Below the pieces are notes generated by a model that saw nothing but the letters and a program-made list of their open reading frames with translations, did not search any database and was not told the origin of the DNA. 64,000 bases of DNA from the NCBI GenBank assembly GCA_963930775.1, contig OZ005689.1, forward strand, positions 23,186,058 to 23,250,057, read 5' to 3'. The position numbers and the translations under genes are program-made. The stretch is from Cliona cf. orientalis. Lineage: Eukaryota > Porifera > Demospongiae > Clionaida > Clionaidae. Shown here in pieces: positions 45,816 to 57,872 of the stretch (the stretch's first letter is position 1; every line of letters begins with the position of its first letter).

Positions 45816-47402
45816 GCCAGCGGTCCAATTGTTGCAGATCCAGGAAGTGCATCCGGTGGTACATTCCAGTGCATGCAATTTTTGCCGTTTTTTATCTATT
45901 TTTCTTACCTGTTCTATCTAGGTCATCTTTCACTTCTAGGACTCCAAACAAAGACCAGAAGACAGAGCAACTCTTCTACTTTCTGCTCGTTCAAGTTCCA
46001 TCACCCGGAGACATTCATGAGCTCCGCGGTAAGCGCTTCTGTGCATGCTACTCGCAAGCGCTCACAAAAAGGGCCTCGCGCAAAAAGTGGGGCATTTAGG
46101 TTCCCCTGAATGGATTCCCATGTTTCAAGCACCATTCAATAGCTCTTGTGTTGCTCTATAATATAAGACTGGAACGAAGTTTTTCCATCGAGCGGTTCCA
46201 GAGTTACACGGCGTTGAAAATCACAAAATTTCAGTACAACCGCGTGGTATTTTCCATATATTCTCGAAGGTTTCTAGAGTCTGCCCAAGAACAAATCGTA
46301 AATGCCGAGGAAAAGAGTACTCCTTGTCTACTACCAAGCTTCTAGGGAGGAGGCATCGTCATCCAGATGGAAGGATTCCTTCTCTATAGTCAAGTAAGCA
46401 TATCTGAATGTTGGCCAGTGCCCACAGTAAATAATAATTATCTTGACAAAGCGTGTGTAAGGCGAGTGTATCAGCATAAGTCCAGGGATGGGGGTGAGCC
46501 TTACCAGTGTACATCACAGGATGAGTCTGTGTTAAAGCAGCTCACATCAAAGCTGAAAACTAGTCTCGCGCGCTAGGCTGGGGACAAGACCAGCTGAAAA
46601 CCCCGAGCGTATAGTCTACTTGCAATTGGGAGGTAGCTAGTACTTTACTAGTGTCTTGGTACTTCACACCCCCCCCCCTCTCTCTCTCTCTCTCCCTCCC
46701 CCTCTCCCTCTCCCCCCACTCTCTCTCTCTCTCACTCACTCACCCTGACCCCATGTACGTACACAATAGGTGATGTGTCAGATTACCATGTATTGGAAGA
46801 GAGTGCTTTCTGTCAACCATAGCTGTGATGATGGAATAGGAGACTGATTGTGAAAGCTCCAACAACCTTCAGCAAAACTTCAAGATGGCCTTTGATAGCT
46901 AGCAGCAATACAGCTAGCTTGTACTATATTAATTGTCATTGGTTTGTATGTAAACGTACACAGTGAAATAACGATTTTTGTACTATTTTTAACAGCATGT
47001 AACTCTGGAACGGCTCGATGGAAAAACTTCGTTCCAGTCTTATATTATAGAGCAACACAAGAGCTATTGAATGGTGCTTGAAACATGGGAATCCATCCAG
47101 GGGAACCTAAATGCCCCACTTTTTACGCGAGGCACTTTTTGTGAGCGCTTGAGAGTAGCATGCACAAAAGCGCTTGCCGCGGAGCTCATGAATGTCTCCG
47201 GGTGATGGAACTTGAACGAGCAGAAAGTAGAAGAGTTGCTCTGTCTTCTGGTCTTTGTTTGGAGTCCTAGAAGTGAAAGATGACCTAGATAGAACAGGTA
47301 AGAATAATAGATAAAAAAACGGCAAAAATTGCATGCACTGGAATGTGCCACCGGATGCACTTCCTGGATCTGCAACGCTTGTACGTGTTTTGGACCGCTG
47401 GC
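45816..47402. mobile_element. TTAA-flanked foldback element with about 390-bp inverted arms
   Basis: TTAA at 45812-45815 and 47403-47406 flank GCCAGCGGTCCAA and its inverse. The left arm (45816 to about 46210) and right arm (about 46995 to 47402) are near-identical reverse complements, with one 13-bp insertion in the right arm (around 47378-47391). The 780-bp centre includes a 70-codon frame (46367-46576) and a CT tract. No transposase. It is inserted in the Kolobok-like gene, probably mobilised in trans by a TTAA-using transposase. Confidence 0.8.
46668..46742. repeat. C/CT-rich microsatellite
   Basis: CCCCCCCCCTCTCTCTCTCTCTCC and further CTCTC and CACTCACT units inside the foldback element. 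Confidence 0.9.
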
Positions 47403-47761
47403 TTAACGACTGTTACTTGTTGTCTACCTTTAGTGTATCAAAAGCTAGGGTACATTGAAATAGTTGGAAGAGCTGCTGAGATGAGTATGCGTGCTAGCGT
47501 AGAAGTGCAAGCTCTTCCGGAGTACTCAACCAAAGGAGAGGTACATGTTGCGAGTGATTGTAAACTGAATACTGTAATTTTATTGTCTCCTCCAACTTTA
47601 GTGGGTTGTTACTGATGCACGGCATGATTCCACAGCCAACGCGTACCACAGTACAGTGCCATGCTTGTCTGGAAGGTATGCACGTAGAAGTTTTGGGGTT
47701 TTACCATCAGTTGATAATTTTTTTGTGTCACAGTATGCACAAGATTGTTGGCTCAGACATG

Positions 47762-47804
47762 TTAAGGGTTTGGGTTTGGGTTTGGGTTTGGGTTTGGTTG
47801 GGTT
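47762..47804. repeat. (TTTGGG)n short G-rich tract
   Basis: AGGGTTTGGGTTTGGG with five near-perfect TTTGGG units then TTGGTTGGG. It has G-quadruplex-forming spacing and resembles variant telomere repeats, but is interstitial and only about 40 bp. Confidence 0.85.
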
Positions 47805-48095
47805 TGTCCCCGCCCACCGTACAGCTATCTCCCAGATTGACGAATTTCATACTGAAAATCCAGTGCATACGTGATAATCCTTTGAGTTTATCAATGATTC
47901 ATCCGTGTACAGCCAGCAGGAGACCTTCTGAATGGCGATTCTGGAGCAGCTAACTGACAGGTCATGTGACCTAAGCCACACCCGCTAGTAGTGAAGTATA
48001 AGAATAGGTAGACTGTGCTAAGCGGGGTGTTGAAACAAGATGGTTCGACGAGTTCTGTCGCTCATAGTACTTATGTAAGTAATATCTAAAGATCT

Positions 48096-48227
48096 GTCGT
48101 TTGCAATTTTTAACTTACCCCTCCAGTTTCTCAAAAGAAGGCTTTAAATAGAAAGTGGGAGTGGCACTTTTGTGGATTTTCACCTCTCCCTACCAAATGA
48201 ACAGCCATTTTAAAAATTGCAAACGAC
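48096..48227. mobile_element. 132-bp foldback MITE
   Basis: GTCGTTTGCAATTTTTAA at 48096-48113 is inverted at 48210-48227 with no more than one mismatch. Non-coding interior with AGGTG and AAGTGGGAGTGG motifs. Confidence 0.65.
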
Positions 48228-48266
48228 AAAAATGTTATAAATCAAAGTAAGAAACTACGATCAGTG

Positions 48267-48660
48267 GACCAAAGTGGCCAAGTTGAAAGTGGAGTGTTTT
48301 CACTACAGAATGCCACACATCCACTTGCTACTGCAACAGCTTTCCCGAAATTCTCTCCCAATCGAGTCCAAATGCAGGATGGCCACATTGATCCAAGGGA
48401 GCTCTTTGGCCCCTGTCAATACCAATAGCTCTCTTGGACCAAACTGGCCAAGCAGTAATTCAGGATTTTTGTTAGCAAAAAGCTCGCCAGGACCAACGTG
48501 GCCATGCAGTATTTTAGGATTTTTGCAGGCAAAAAGCTTGCTTGGACCAAACTGGCCAAGCAGTATGTCGGCATTTTTGTCAGCAAAAAGCTTGCTTGGA
48601 CCAAAGTGGCCAACCTGATTCAGAGAATTTCAGTCAATAAAAAGCTTTCTTTGATCCAAG
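48267..48660. repeat. 54-bp minisatellite
   Basis: GACCAAACTGGCCAAGCAGT starts at 48437, 48491, 48545 and 48599, an exact 54-bp period, with diverged flanking units from 48267. Because 54 is divisible by 3 it creates an 18-residue repeat frame on each strand (LLGPNWPS-type on plus, LASLVQASF-type on minus). No other gene evidence. Confidence 0.9.
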
Positions 48661-49216
48661 CAGCCAGTTTGCACATGCAGGGTTTAATCATTACATAATA
48701 ATATTACAATAATCAGAATCGGTATAATAATAATTTATTATTATTATCAGAATCAGTTTAATAATTATAATAATAAATTACCGGTATTATTATTGGTGCA
48801 ATACCAAAAAATTGTCACTGAATGCACAAACTTTAATCAAAATTAATATTTAATTTAAGGTATTGAACAATGGTAATATTAATTGACAATACTATTGTAG
48901 CAACTAAGGTGCAAGTTCGTTCGTCACTTCGATGAATTTCAATATTGCATTTTTGAGGTGCCAAGTATTGCCACACATAACTGCACTGTATATATCACTA
49001 CAGTGGTGTTGTGCGAGCACTGGGGTGTGAGGTAAACGCCGAGTGTGTTGCTGCAACACCAGGGTGTTGGTATGACCCTTTTGATTGTGACACTCCAGTG
49101 TCACCAGAACACCCCCGTTTTTACAGTGTATTATGTGTATGTGTATGTGTATATGTATGTATGTATGTATAATGTGTATGTATGTATGTATGTATGTGTG
49201 TGTATGCATATGTATA
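48661..49216. other. Non-coding stretch with a GTAT microsatellite
   Basis: AT-rich; ATTATTATT and a (GTAT)n/(GTGTAT)n tract at about 49133-49216. No gene. Confidence 0.5.
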
Positions 49217-49612
49217 TGTGACAGGATCCGCGCTATTCCCGAATTTTCATTTTAAAACGCTTATATCTCTGGAACCATAGCAGCTATGAACTTCAAACCT
49301 GGCATGAATATTCTTCAGTCATCCAACTACACTCGCTGCAAATCGCGGACTCCGCCCACGTCCGGGGTGGGCGGGGCGAGCGCTCGCATCGATCGCGTTC
49401 GAAAATCGCCCTTTTATGCCTCACTTTGGCGGCTCACCGCTCAGGACAGGAGGCTTGCTCAGGCTTCTAACGTTGGATCTGTGAAGTAGGTCCAAACTGC
49501 TAATAAACCAAGCCAGAAGCCTAGGGTTCTAGAGGCCTTGAAATGGTGAGTTTGAAAAATGGCAAAAAATCGCGTTTAGCGCGAAATGGTCCCTTTTCTC
49601 AGATCCTGTCAC

Positions 49613-49613
<1 letters not shown>
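49217..49613. mobile_element. 397-bp MITE with TGTGACAGGATC termini
   Basis: TGTGACAGGATC at the left is inverted at the right (GATCCTGTCACA). TA lies outside both ends. The interior matches the reverse orientation of the MITE at 58699-59118 (shared CTATGAACTTCAAACCTGGC, CTCGCTGCAAATCGCG and AGGAGGCTTGCTCAG segments), so these are one family. Confidence 0.85.
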
Positions 49614-49643
<30 letters not shown>

Positions 49644-49770
49644 TGTATATGTGTGTGTATGTATGTATGTATGTATGTATGTGTGTGTGTGATGCATCTC
49701 ATGCACCCCAAATACTGGTAGATAACCATTATGTGTATGTGTATGTATATGTGTGTGTGTGTGTGTGTGT
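49614..49770. repeat. (GTAT)n and (GT)n microsatellites
   Basis: ATGTATGTATG runs at 49614-49692 and again at 49732-49770. Together with 49133-49216 they bracket the MITE, so the element inserted in a GTAT tract. Confidence 0.9.
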
Positions 49771-50730
49771 GCCTCACCAACCCTCAATGAGATCAATCCA
49801 AGGAGACCATCAGAAAGTGCAAGGTGAATGGTGAATGGACCTAGCTTGCAGCTACTCCCTTATGGTGTGTTTGGTCTCTTGGTAATCCAAGATTAGTTAC
49901 ATGTACATACATACACATGTACATGTATCTCCCCGGAGGCACCCCGTGAGCATCAGCATGAAGCTTCAGAGGCCACTGAAAAAATGGAAAAGCATTATGT
50001 TCAACTTATGCACAACATACTGTCAGATTTTCAATTATCATGTCTATTTATGACTTTATTATATATTTATCATCAACAAATTTTAAATATTAGTAGCTAT
50101 TATTACAAGCATGTCACTATAAATGTTCCGGTTATCAGGGGAGAACCCAGTCTGATCCTCACCAGCCACTGGTTTCAATCTCCCGACCTGTGGTCAGCTA
50201 CAGAGAGGGTGGGACCACTCCCCTACGAGGTACCCACTTCACATAAAAATTTCAAGATGTATACTGATAAAAGGAAGACCGTATGACAAGGTGTATGCTA
50301 AGCTGAAGTCATCATATAGGAGACAAGGAAAGGGGTTGTCACACTCCGGGAGCAGGTAGGCGGGTAGGTGGGTATACAGCCAGCTGTAGCCTGTGAGAGT
50401 CTACCGGCAGTGCATCCGAGTCTATGATCTCTGCACGTAGTGAAACACACTGGTAAGTTACCTACTAAGCATGAACAAGGGGTAATATATTATATTAAAG
50501 CCCTTGGCATGAGATAACATACCACATAATTATTCACTGAGGAGAGGAAAATCCTGTACACACACCATACTGATGTGCATGTGCCACTGAAGAGACCCAA
50601 AAAGGGATATTAATTCAATGATGGTATTATTCTGCTGGGCCAGCCTATTTACACACATAATATACCCAATAGTCTGTACCATGGCAGACATTGAAGGAAT
50701 CTTGCTCGTTTTTTTTCAAGTGGTTGCTAG
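49771..50730. other. Non-coding stretch
   Basis: No supported gene. CATGTACATGTA palindromic runs at about 49900-49926. Confidence 0.35.
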
Positions 50731-53700
50731 ATGATGGCTAGCCGTTGGAAGAGAAATATCATTCCTCTCAATATTGTCCAAAAACGAGGACAGAAACACC
50801 ACATATCTAAAGAATTTGTGAATATCACTGTACATTCAGCAGTAGCAGCTCCACAGTCGCCTCACATCTCGGGGTCTGGATCGGCAAATCATGGTGACAG
50901 TTGTATTCAAGATCCTATGCCAGAATACTTGGCTGATCAATTGGAAGACCAAACGAGAATGTTGGATTCATCTCAAAGTCAGCATACCAAACGCCTGGTT
51001 AAGAGCGAAAAGTGGAGACAGAGTATCCATTCAGCTTTGAAAGCCGTAATCGAAGGAGAAAGTATGCAGAGTGACGAAACATGTAGTAACTGTGGTGCCC
51101 CAGCAAATGTGCGTTGTCGTCAGTGTGGGCCATACGCGTATTTTTGCTCTGATTGTGGTATAAGTTTTCATTCGAGATGGAATTATCATCATTATCCTGA
51201 GCTATGGAAGGTATGAAATTGGATCACATCTGTTACAGACACACTAATACTGGTAAATTATACATTTTATTCACTTTCACGTAGGATGGCTGCCAGTTTG
51301 TACCATTGATTCTGCCAATACCAAGTATCGGAACGCATAAATGTGATAGTCAAGCACATAGGAAGGTTACATGTTTCCACATTGAAGGTACATTTACTTT
51401 TATACTGAGAATTTTAGTACTGCTACTGTTTAATAGGGATTCCAAGGAATCTAAGTGTTGCGTTTTGTCACTGAATCTGATATGGTGACACTCATACGAC
51501 TTAATTATTGGCCTGCCACACCCTCTCGTCCAAGCATTGCATTCTCATTTTCTCTACTTGACTGGCTGCAAGCTCTACTATTGGAGTGTCAATTGCCTGT
51601 TCAAGATTTTTCAAATGCTCTTGAGTTTATTGCTACCAAGTATAAGGTACTTATCACATTATTATGATTTCTTTAGTTTATAACACTGGATATGTGTAGA
51701 TGCCGTGCAACATCTACCCTATTCTTATTGAAGCTTTTGAGGAATACAGGTACATGTACATGCTTGACTTTACACTGTCGACAGACTTGAACCCTGGTTC
51801 ATTGTTTTAGATCACTGAAGGGCTCTATTGATCAGCTACAAGACATTTGTGATCTTCATATATTTGCTGTGTGCCCTACATGCCCAAAGGTATGGGTGTG
51901 CAATCAGTAACAATACAGTATTCTTGTGCATTGTATGCTTGTATGATATAGGATGATGATACACTAGTTACTCTCTCAATTGATGCCAATTATTTTGGGC
52001 TTTGCCGAAAGCGATCAGCCGGAAAGAGTGTCAGTGGTCCAAAGACAAAGAATAAGATATTTATTGATCAGACAGAGGTTGACAATTATATGCAGTTATT
52101 CTTCCCATTCTAAAACTGACTTTGGCAATACAAATAACTAATTGATAACAATGCAGGCTTGTACCAACTTTTTAGCTGGCCATATGCTTCGCTTAAGTCA
52201 CGCTATTCAGCCTTGGATGAAACAGCAGTCATGGGAGCTGCCTGTAGACATGAGTGTCCTATACCTTGCTTCTTCAGCCTCAAGCATGGAGAAAGGTCAG
52301 TATTTTGTTATATGAATATGATTGTTTGTGTGAGGCGTATGTACATGTATGTGTGTCAGATGGGGTTAATTGGGGTTAAGATAAACTCTAACATAATTGT
52401 AGGGAAGGAGGGTATGACGAAATCCCTCCTTCCCCCCAGTTTTATGCCGTTAACACAACAGATTCTATAAATAAATGCACCATACTATGTAGTAGGATTG
52501 CTTATTCCGTGTACTTATGTGAGCAATTGCAACGGCTATTCCCGAAGCAGAAAGTGCAGCCAATGTATGATATTGCATGCAACCTTGAAAAGCACCTGAA
52601 GGTAATGACCATCTTAATGGTGTCTAATAGCTATTATTGTTTGAGTTTTTGTGTATTATAGACAAATGGTCGACTGGATATACTAGAAAACTTCGTGTTT
52701 GCAGTTCATGTTTTTCATGCATATGGACATGAGTCTGCTTGCCAGGTATGGTAGCTTAATAAGGATACCAGGAAATATATCATGACATCAAGCACATTGT
52801 AAATTTGCATGTTAAGTATAACCCTCGAAATATTCTTGGATTTGGTTTCAGTGATGGTGAGGTTGTCGAGCGTGTATAGCGTGTATGGTCATACTTCAGA
52901 CGATTAGCAGCAATGACTAAAGAAATGCATCCGTCCCATCGCATTGACGTCCTAAGTGATGCACTGTCATACTACCGTCTGAAATCTGCACGTAATCTTT
53001 GTAAGTTTCATATCTATAGTTCATGATCACGTAATGTTACTCTGATTTTCAAAAGGTAAACTGTTCCCAAAACGATTAATAAATGCTAGAAAAGTTGGCC
53101 AAGAAGCCACTCACCAGCTTCAGGAACTCATGGATAACTCATGGTACAGCACTGAAATTCAACCTGCATGCACATGCATAGGATTATTCTTGAACGTACA
53201 TGTATGATCTATAGAGTCTATATGTGGACAAGATGTTGCTCAATGGGCTGAAGAGGAGAAAATAGAGTTAGGACATTCCCAAAGATCAGAACCAGGTTAA
53301 GCTAGCTAACGATATTATGGTATTGATGTTGATTTTATTATCTATGTGAACACAGAGGAAGAGAGAATACGAAGTTTGGCAAGGGAGCGATGGTTTCTTC
53401 TCAGGGTCAAAAGCAAGTATGCTGATATGTTAAATATTGGCATGTTGCGTGTGCATTCACTTTATTGTAACTATTTTGTAGCTGGCCAATCAATAGCCAT
53501 CAGGCTCTCCAGAAGAATTAACATGGTGACCAAACAGTTGAAATCAAAACTCGAAATGTTTAACTCAAAACATCCACCTGCTGAAAGGATGACATGGGAG
53601 GGTGTTACACGACTTGATGCTGATCAGCCACATACTATTCCACGCTGCTCAAAATATCAGGCAGTACGACTATTTCATAAGGCAGCTCGAGCTAACGAAG

Positions 53701-54705
53701 AATTCAGGATTATTTCAGAGATGCGAAACACCATTAAGCATTACTTGTGTAAGCTTGAAGTGATATCTGCTGCAATACATGATATTTAACAAAATGGTGT
53801 TGCAACTACTTATCAAAAGGGAGCGCGGTCCCTACTTTTCACAAGAAAAAGACAGTGTGAGCTTGATCTAACAATGTTAGGCTTAACTCATTCATTAGTC
53901 ATGGCGACTTTCCTGAATTAAGTCACTACCTTACAGAAGATGCTGACTGTGAAGAGCCTGAATTAGTACCTGAAGAAGTTGATGAAGATCCCATATTCAG
54001 TTTGGACAGCAGTGGGCTGGAAAGCAGTAACTGTTGTCAGGATTGTCCCGAGATACACAATTTAGACTCAGATGAGCTTAGCGCAATGTCCACGAGTTCA
54101 GAATTTGCTGATGACGAGGATTTTTTAGTCTGTTCTGATCAGGAATGGGAAGATTTACCAACACAGACAGCTCAAGGGCCATCAAACTCTCCACTCTTGT
54201 ACCAGTCTTCTATTAAATCGATGACCCCTACACTATCGCTAAATTCAAGGCAATCGTTGAGGTGTGTTGATAACCGAGAACCACTGTTAGTGCCGACGGA
54301 TACAGGTGCTAAGTGACCGTCCTTCGTCAAGTAGTGATGAGGAAGAGTTAGAAGTTCAACATTGGAGAAAAGAGAAATTTCTTCGTGAGGAATACATTCG
54401 CTCTACCATGGTGAGATACCACTATAATACTATTATTGTTATTATATACACTCACCATCAATACTCATGCAGAAACCAATTGAATTAGATGAACAACGGC
54501 AGATGTTGAGCAAGATAAAGGGGGGTACAGGTATGTGGACATGCAGTTCATAAATATAATGTTATGACATTGTATGACATAATATTATTTGAACTATATA
54601 GGACATGTATCAAAGCCATCGAGCTTTCTCAGAAAGACACCAGGAGAGAATTGTAGGAGTGCAGCAACATTATTAGCTAAAGGCATGAGAAGACATAAAT
54701 CGTAG
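50731..54705 (+). pseudogene. KDZ/Zisupton-type transposase gene, inactivated
   Basis: Exon 1 (50731-51210) ends in a cysteine cluster (CSNCGAPANVRCRQCGP, YFCSDC) of the CxC type linked to KDZ transposases. Exon 2 is 51285-51387. Later exons give YWPATPSRPSIAFSFSLLDW, LSIDANYFGLCRKRSAGKS, LDETAVMGAACRHE, PMYDIACNLEKHLK, then GFGFSDGEVVERV with YFRRLAAMTKEM, and SLARERWFLLRVKSKYADML. These are the ordered KDZ blocks. Lesions: a frame change near 51458, another near 52194, and a TAG at 52877-52879 from a 9-bp tandem duplication (CGTGTATAG/CGTGTATGG). An acidic C-terminal part (53940-54310) and basic end (to 54705) follow in several frames. Confidence 0.82.
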
Positions 54706-55873
54706 TGACTGTTGTAATGTGACAATCCATTAAACAACAATAATATTATAATAATCAGACAGTGTACTATTAAATTTATCATAATTATCATGAAAGCTAT
54801 TCAATACATGTTTTCCTTGATTGTCATTGATCCATCACTTGTGGTACCCGTTCCAACAGACTTTTCCTTCTGCATGAGCATCACCTTGTCTCCACACATA
54901 AACTGTACTGCCGGCTCAATTGCTTGCCTTGGCTGTTTGTATTTCTTTTTTTTTGAAATACGTGTGATCACGCTCTAAAGGAGCTGCAGAAGAGGGTTTG
55001 CTAACTTTGGCATGGCTCGACTCCACTATACATGCAGGTGGAGATGCTGAGGCACAGTGGGAAAATTCTGGCATAAGAAGGTTACAACTTTGGTATGACA
55101 CTTTTTGAAGAAATGATGGTAGTGCTACTCTTCCATCACGTACATGGCTAGTAAACAAAGAAAGATTTCATGGTTCATGTACAATGTACGTGTAATATAT
55201 AGTGACTGTGTACATAGGTACAAGTATATAGTTACCTTTGTGCGGCAGTCTTTACTACAGATGATGGTAACTTGCTTGCTGTATAGAGAAATTTGTCCTG
55301 ACATAATTATGGATCACCCATGCAAGATCGAGGGCCATGCAGGTACATGTACAATGTACATGTGTGTAGTCACATGCAATGAGAGCAATGGTGGTTATAA
55401 GAATGAGCCCACCTGAGATTTATGATTGCTATAATATTATATACATGAGGTGCATAGTTGGGCTGCTATCATATACCTATAGCTACGTGCAGCTACACGT
55501 ACAGTGGAACCCCTCTCAGTGACATTTCCATGGGAATGAAATATTCGCCATTATAGTGGGACTCCTTATCTCAGTGGTTGTTTTCTGTTTTGGTAATGTC
55601 GTCGCTCAATCAATAAGTGTATAATACGTGGTACATGTACATAATAATTTGTACTACAGTGCGTGGGTGTATCAAAGGCACCGCCACGTGTCCATGTAGC
55701 ATAGACCACAGGGAGTAGTCTAAGTACCAATTTAGAGTAGTTAGAAGCCATCGTGTAACTGCCAATTAGGGTAGTTAGACTACAGCAGTACAAGTTGTCA
55801 TTGCACACACAAAAAACCATTATACACAAGGAAGTACATGCATACACATTCAAATGTTTTGACTCCAGGAGAA
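54706..55873. other. Region without a supported gene
   Basis: A minus-strand frame at 55158-54916 (SYQSCNLLMPEFSHCASASP) is open for 80 codons but has no recognisable domain. TACATGTACATGTA runs occur. Near 55510-55570 and 55720-55760 there are short repeated AGTAGTTAGA segments. Confidence 0.3.
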
Positions 55874-57421
55874 CTAAATGTCAATAAAACTCAGCTCCCT
55901 TTCAACTTCAACCTTGTCATAAGTAGGAGCTTGGTGCTGGGTATTTATTGTGCTAGTTCCATAGTTTACATTGATTGTGCAATTCTGCAACATTCCAAAT
56001 GCTGGTAAGGGTGGCATGGAAGTAGGCCCTTGAGCAGATACTCCCTGATTCTGTAGAGTGAATATGGATCGCTGCTGCATTTGGTTAGACAAGATGTGAG
56101 AAACCTGCTGATGTTGCTCGCCAGTTGTACGCTCGTATAGCCTAAGGGCCTTTACAGGTCTGTGCCCTGTACGCTCTTGTATTATTTTTTCGGGAACATT
56201 AGCTTGAAACAAAATGCTTGCACCTGTTGCCCTAAGGCTATGGTTAGACTTCCCAGATATTCCGATTTCAGTGAACATATCTTTCACCATACCTCCAAGC
56301 TTGTGCTCTCCCACTGGTGAAGCATAGAACCATGGTGCGGATGGGTCACTAGGTATGTATTCCAGTGGTCGTAGATAAAAATAATCCAACTCCTTTGCCT
56401 TCTCTTGCTGATATACATGTCCAAAAGATACACATGGCAACGCTCACCAACCTGCTCGTACATAGAAACTATTGGGACACATTTGTTCGCAACACTTCGT
56501 TCACTTAGTTTTCCTGATCGATTTTTTGAACCATTTTCAGTATATAGATACTGTTCAATTTCGATGCTCAGATCCCCCATGAAGACAAAAATTTTTACCA
56601 TTGAGGTAAAATATAGCACGTAGTAGGCTCTTTGGATTATCACAGCCTAGTATCCCCTATTCCCATAGAGCTTCTTCCTCCTCAGTGGATATACTTGCAT
56701 GTTTCACCTCTGCACCAACCCCTTCAGTATGTAGCTGGCGACCCAGATTATCAAGAGCAGCATGAAGCTCTTTAAACTTGTAGTTAGTAGCGTCAAGAAA
56801 ATTTGGGCACTCTGGATCAATAGACCTCATATGGCGCAAAATTCCAGATAAAAGAGCATACAGGGTAGAGACAGGGTATTTCCCATCGCTGCGCCGAGTC
56901 TCTAGGACATACAAACACAACCAATGATTTAGTTCAGCGATGTCCCAAGGCGGAGAATCTAATAAATCAGATAGACATTTCTATTCAGAAGAGCGTTTTT
57001 CTCGCCACTCACAGAAGTTACGAAGAGCCCAACCAGTATTCTTTTGCGTATTTTTAGGAACAAGAGGCTTGGTCATAGATGCTAGCTCAGTACTAGTAAC
57101 ACATTCAGCAAAGCGATTCTTACTCGTACTTTGATTTAGTGACAGCGGCAGCTGTTTGCTGAGTCGTGTCTTCTTTGCAGTAGGTTGCTTGAAGTCATCG
57201 TCGCCACTAGTAGACGCGCAGTTCTCCTTGCCGCTTGCTTCATCAGCATCGTCCATCCACTCGCTCATTCCAAGAGAAAATCCTTCACGAGGCTTTCTGT
57301 TTGGATCGCGTGCTTGGATTTGAGCTAGCAGAGACGCCGATACAACCTCTCGAGAATATTCCTTAGGAGCGTTCCTCTTCTTAGGAGCAGGTTTTTTCTT
57401 GCAAGCATCAGCCATAGCCAT
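55874..57421 (-). pseudogene. DUF3504/Crypton-type tyrosine recombinase (copy 1), inactivated
   Basis: From ATG 57421 one frame runs to about 56600 with just two internal TAGs (56983-56981 and 56659-56657): basic leader, NFCEWREKRS, ELNHWLCLYVLETRRSDGKY, PKSLLRAIFYLNGKNFCL, GSEHRN (box I Arg). Frame changes follow near 56555 and 56430. The C-terminal part (56440-55874) is intact: GISGKSNHSLRATGAS (H-x-x-R) and TGHRPVKALRLYERT (nucleophile Tyr). This is the KIAA1958/QRICH1/ZMYM-like DUF3504 domain derived from Crypton transposons. A paralogue lies at 60.4-62.1 kb. Both stops align with Gln in that paralogue. Confidence 0.85.
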
Positions 57422-57700
57422 AATGTAGCACCGTCACCTCGAATACAGCTCTGCACACAATCGTATAGAACAACTAGCTATAGTGTCCAATAGAGCGTGT
57501 TTTTGCAAGCTGAATACAGCTCTGCACACGATCATATTATAGAATAACTAGCTAGTGTCAAATAGAGCGTGTTTTTGCGAGCTAAAACTGGTTTAAACAA
57601 GCCTGGGCCACCTGCATGTCTACAGCCAACTAATTTGTGGGCTCCTATCACATCTCAGGTGTGCATTTCTGTACAGTTGTGGTACATTGTAGTACAAGTC

Positions 57701-57814
57701 AGATAAACTACACTGTAGTGGGGTTGCGGGATATACCCTCGGCAGTTATGCAATAGACACCGAGGCGAACTGCCTCGTGTATATCCCGTAACCCCACTAT
57801 AGTGTAGTTTATCT
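57701..57814. repeat. 114-bp near-perfect hairpin
   Basis: AGATAAACTACACTGTAGTG followed by GGGTTGCGGGATATAC is inverted at 57777-57814 with two mismatches. Small foldback MITE. Confidence 0.8.
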
Positions 57815-57872
57815 GTAACATATATGCATGTGCCATGTGTACAATTTTCCAATTAAAGCACACACTGTTATA

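Larger units (their letters stand above)
44931..47875 (+). pseudogene. Kolobok-like transposase pseudogene, interrupted by a long-inverted-repeat insertion
   Basis: Exon 1 (ATG 44961, donor at 45217) and exon 2 repeat the 26-kb fragment, with in-frame TAG at 45054-45056 and another at about 45358. Further blocks: QCPCGKTSAPWVLESV, FYCRRCKQQRRTWSSSRVLA, MVHAFTCAGMLPSQYTHL with SGIGVVGHAYIR, then a 1.6-kb insertion (45816-47402), then YQKLGYIEIVGRAAEMSMRA, ALPEYSTKGE and WVVTDARHDSTANAYHS. The D-x-R-x-D-S block resembles the DGRCDSPG block of Kolobok transposases; that assignment is an inference. Stops, frame changes and the insertion make it non-functional. The last frame runs through a TTTGGG repeat to 47874. 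Confidence 0.6.

Noticed and set aside
45794..46109. THAP-like or other finger in the foldback arms
   Set aside because: A C-x-x-C (CNFC) is present but the required later C-x-x-H and aromatic residues are not in frame.
47762..47804. Telomere end
   Set aside because: Only about 40 bp, interstitial, unit TTTGGG, and embedded in a coding-like frame.
48437..48652. CRISPR-like regular array
   Set aside because: Units are contiguous 54-bp tandem repeats without unique spacers, in eukaryotic DNA; it is a minisatellite.
50100..50230. tRNA or second SINE (GGTTTCAATCTCCC)
   Set aside because: No partner A-box at suitable spacing and no fold apparent by eye.
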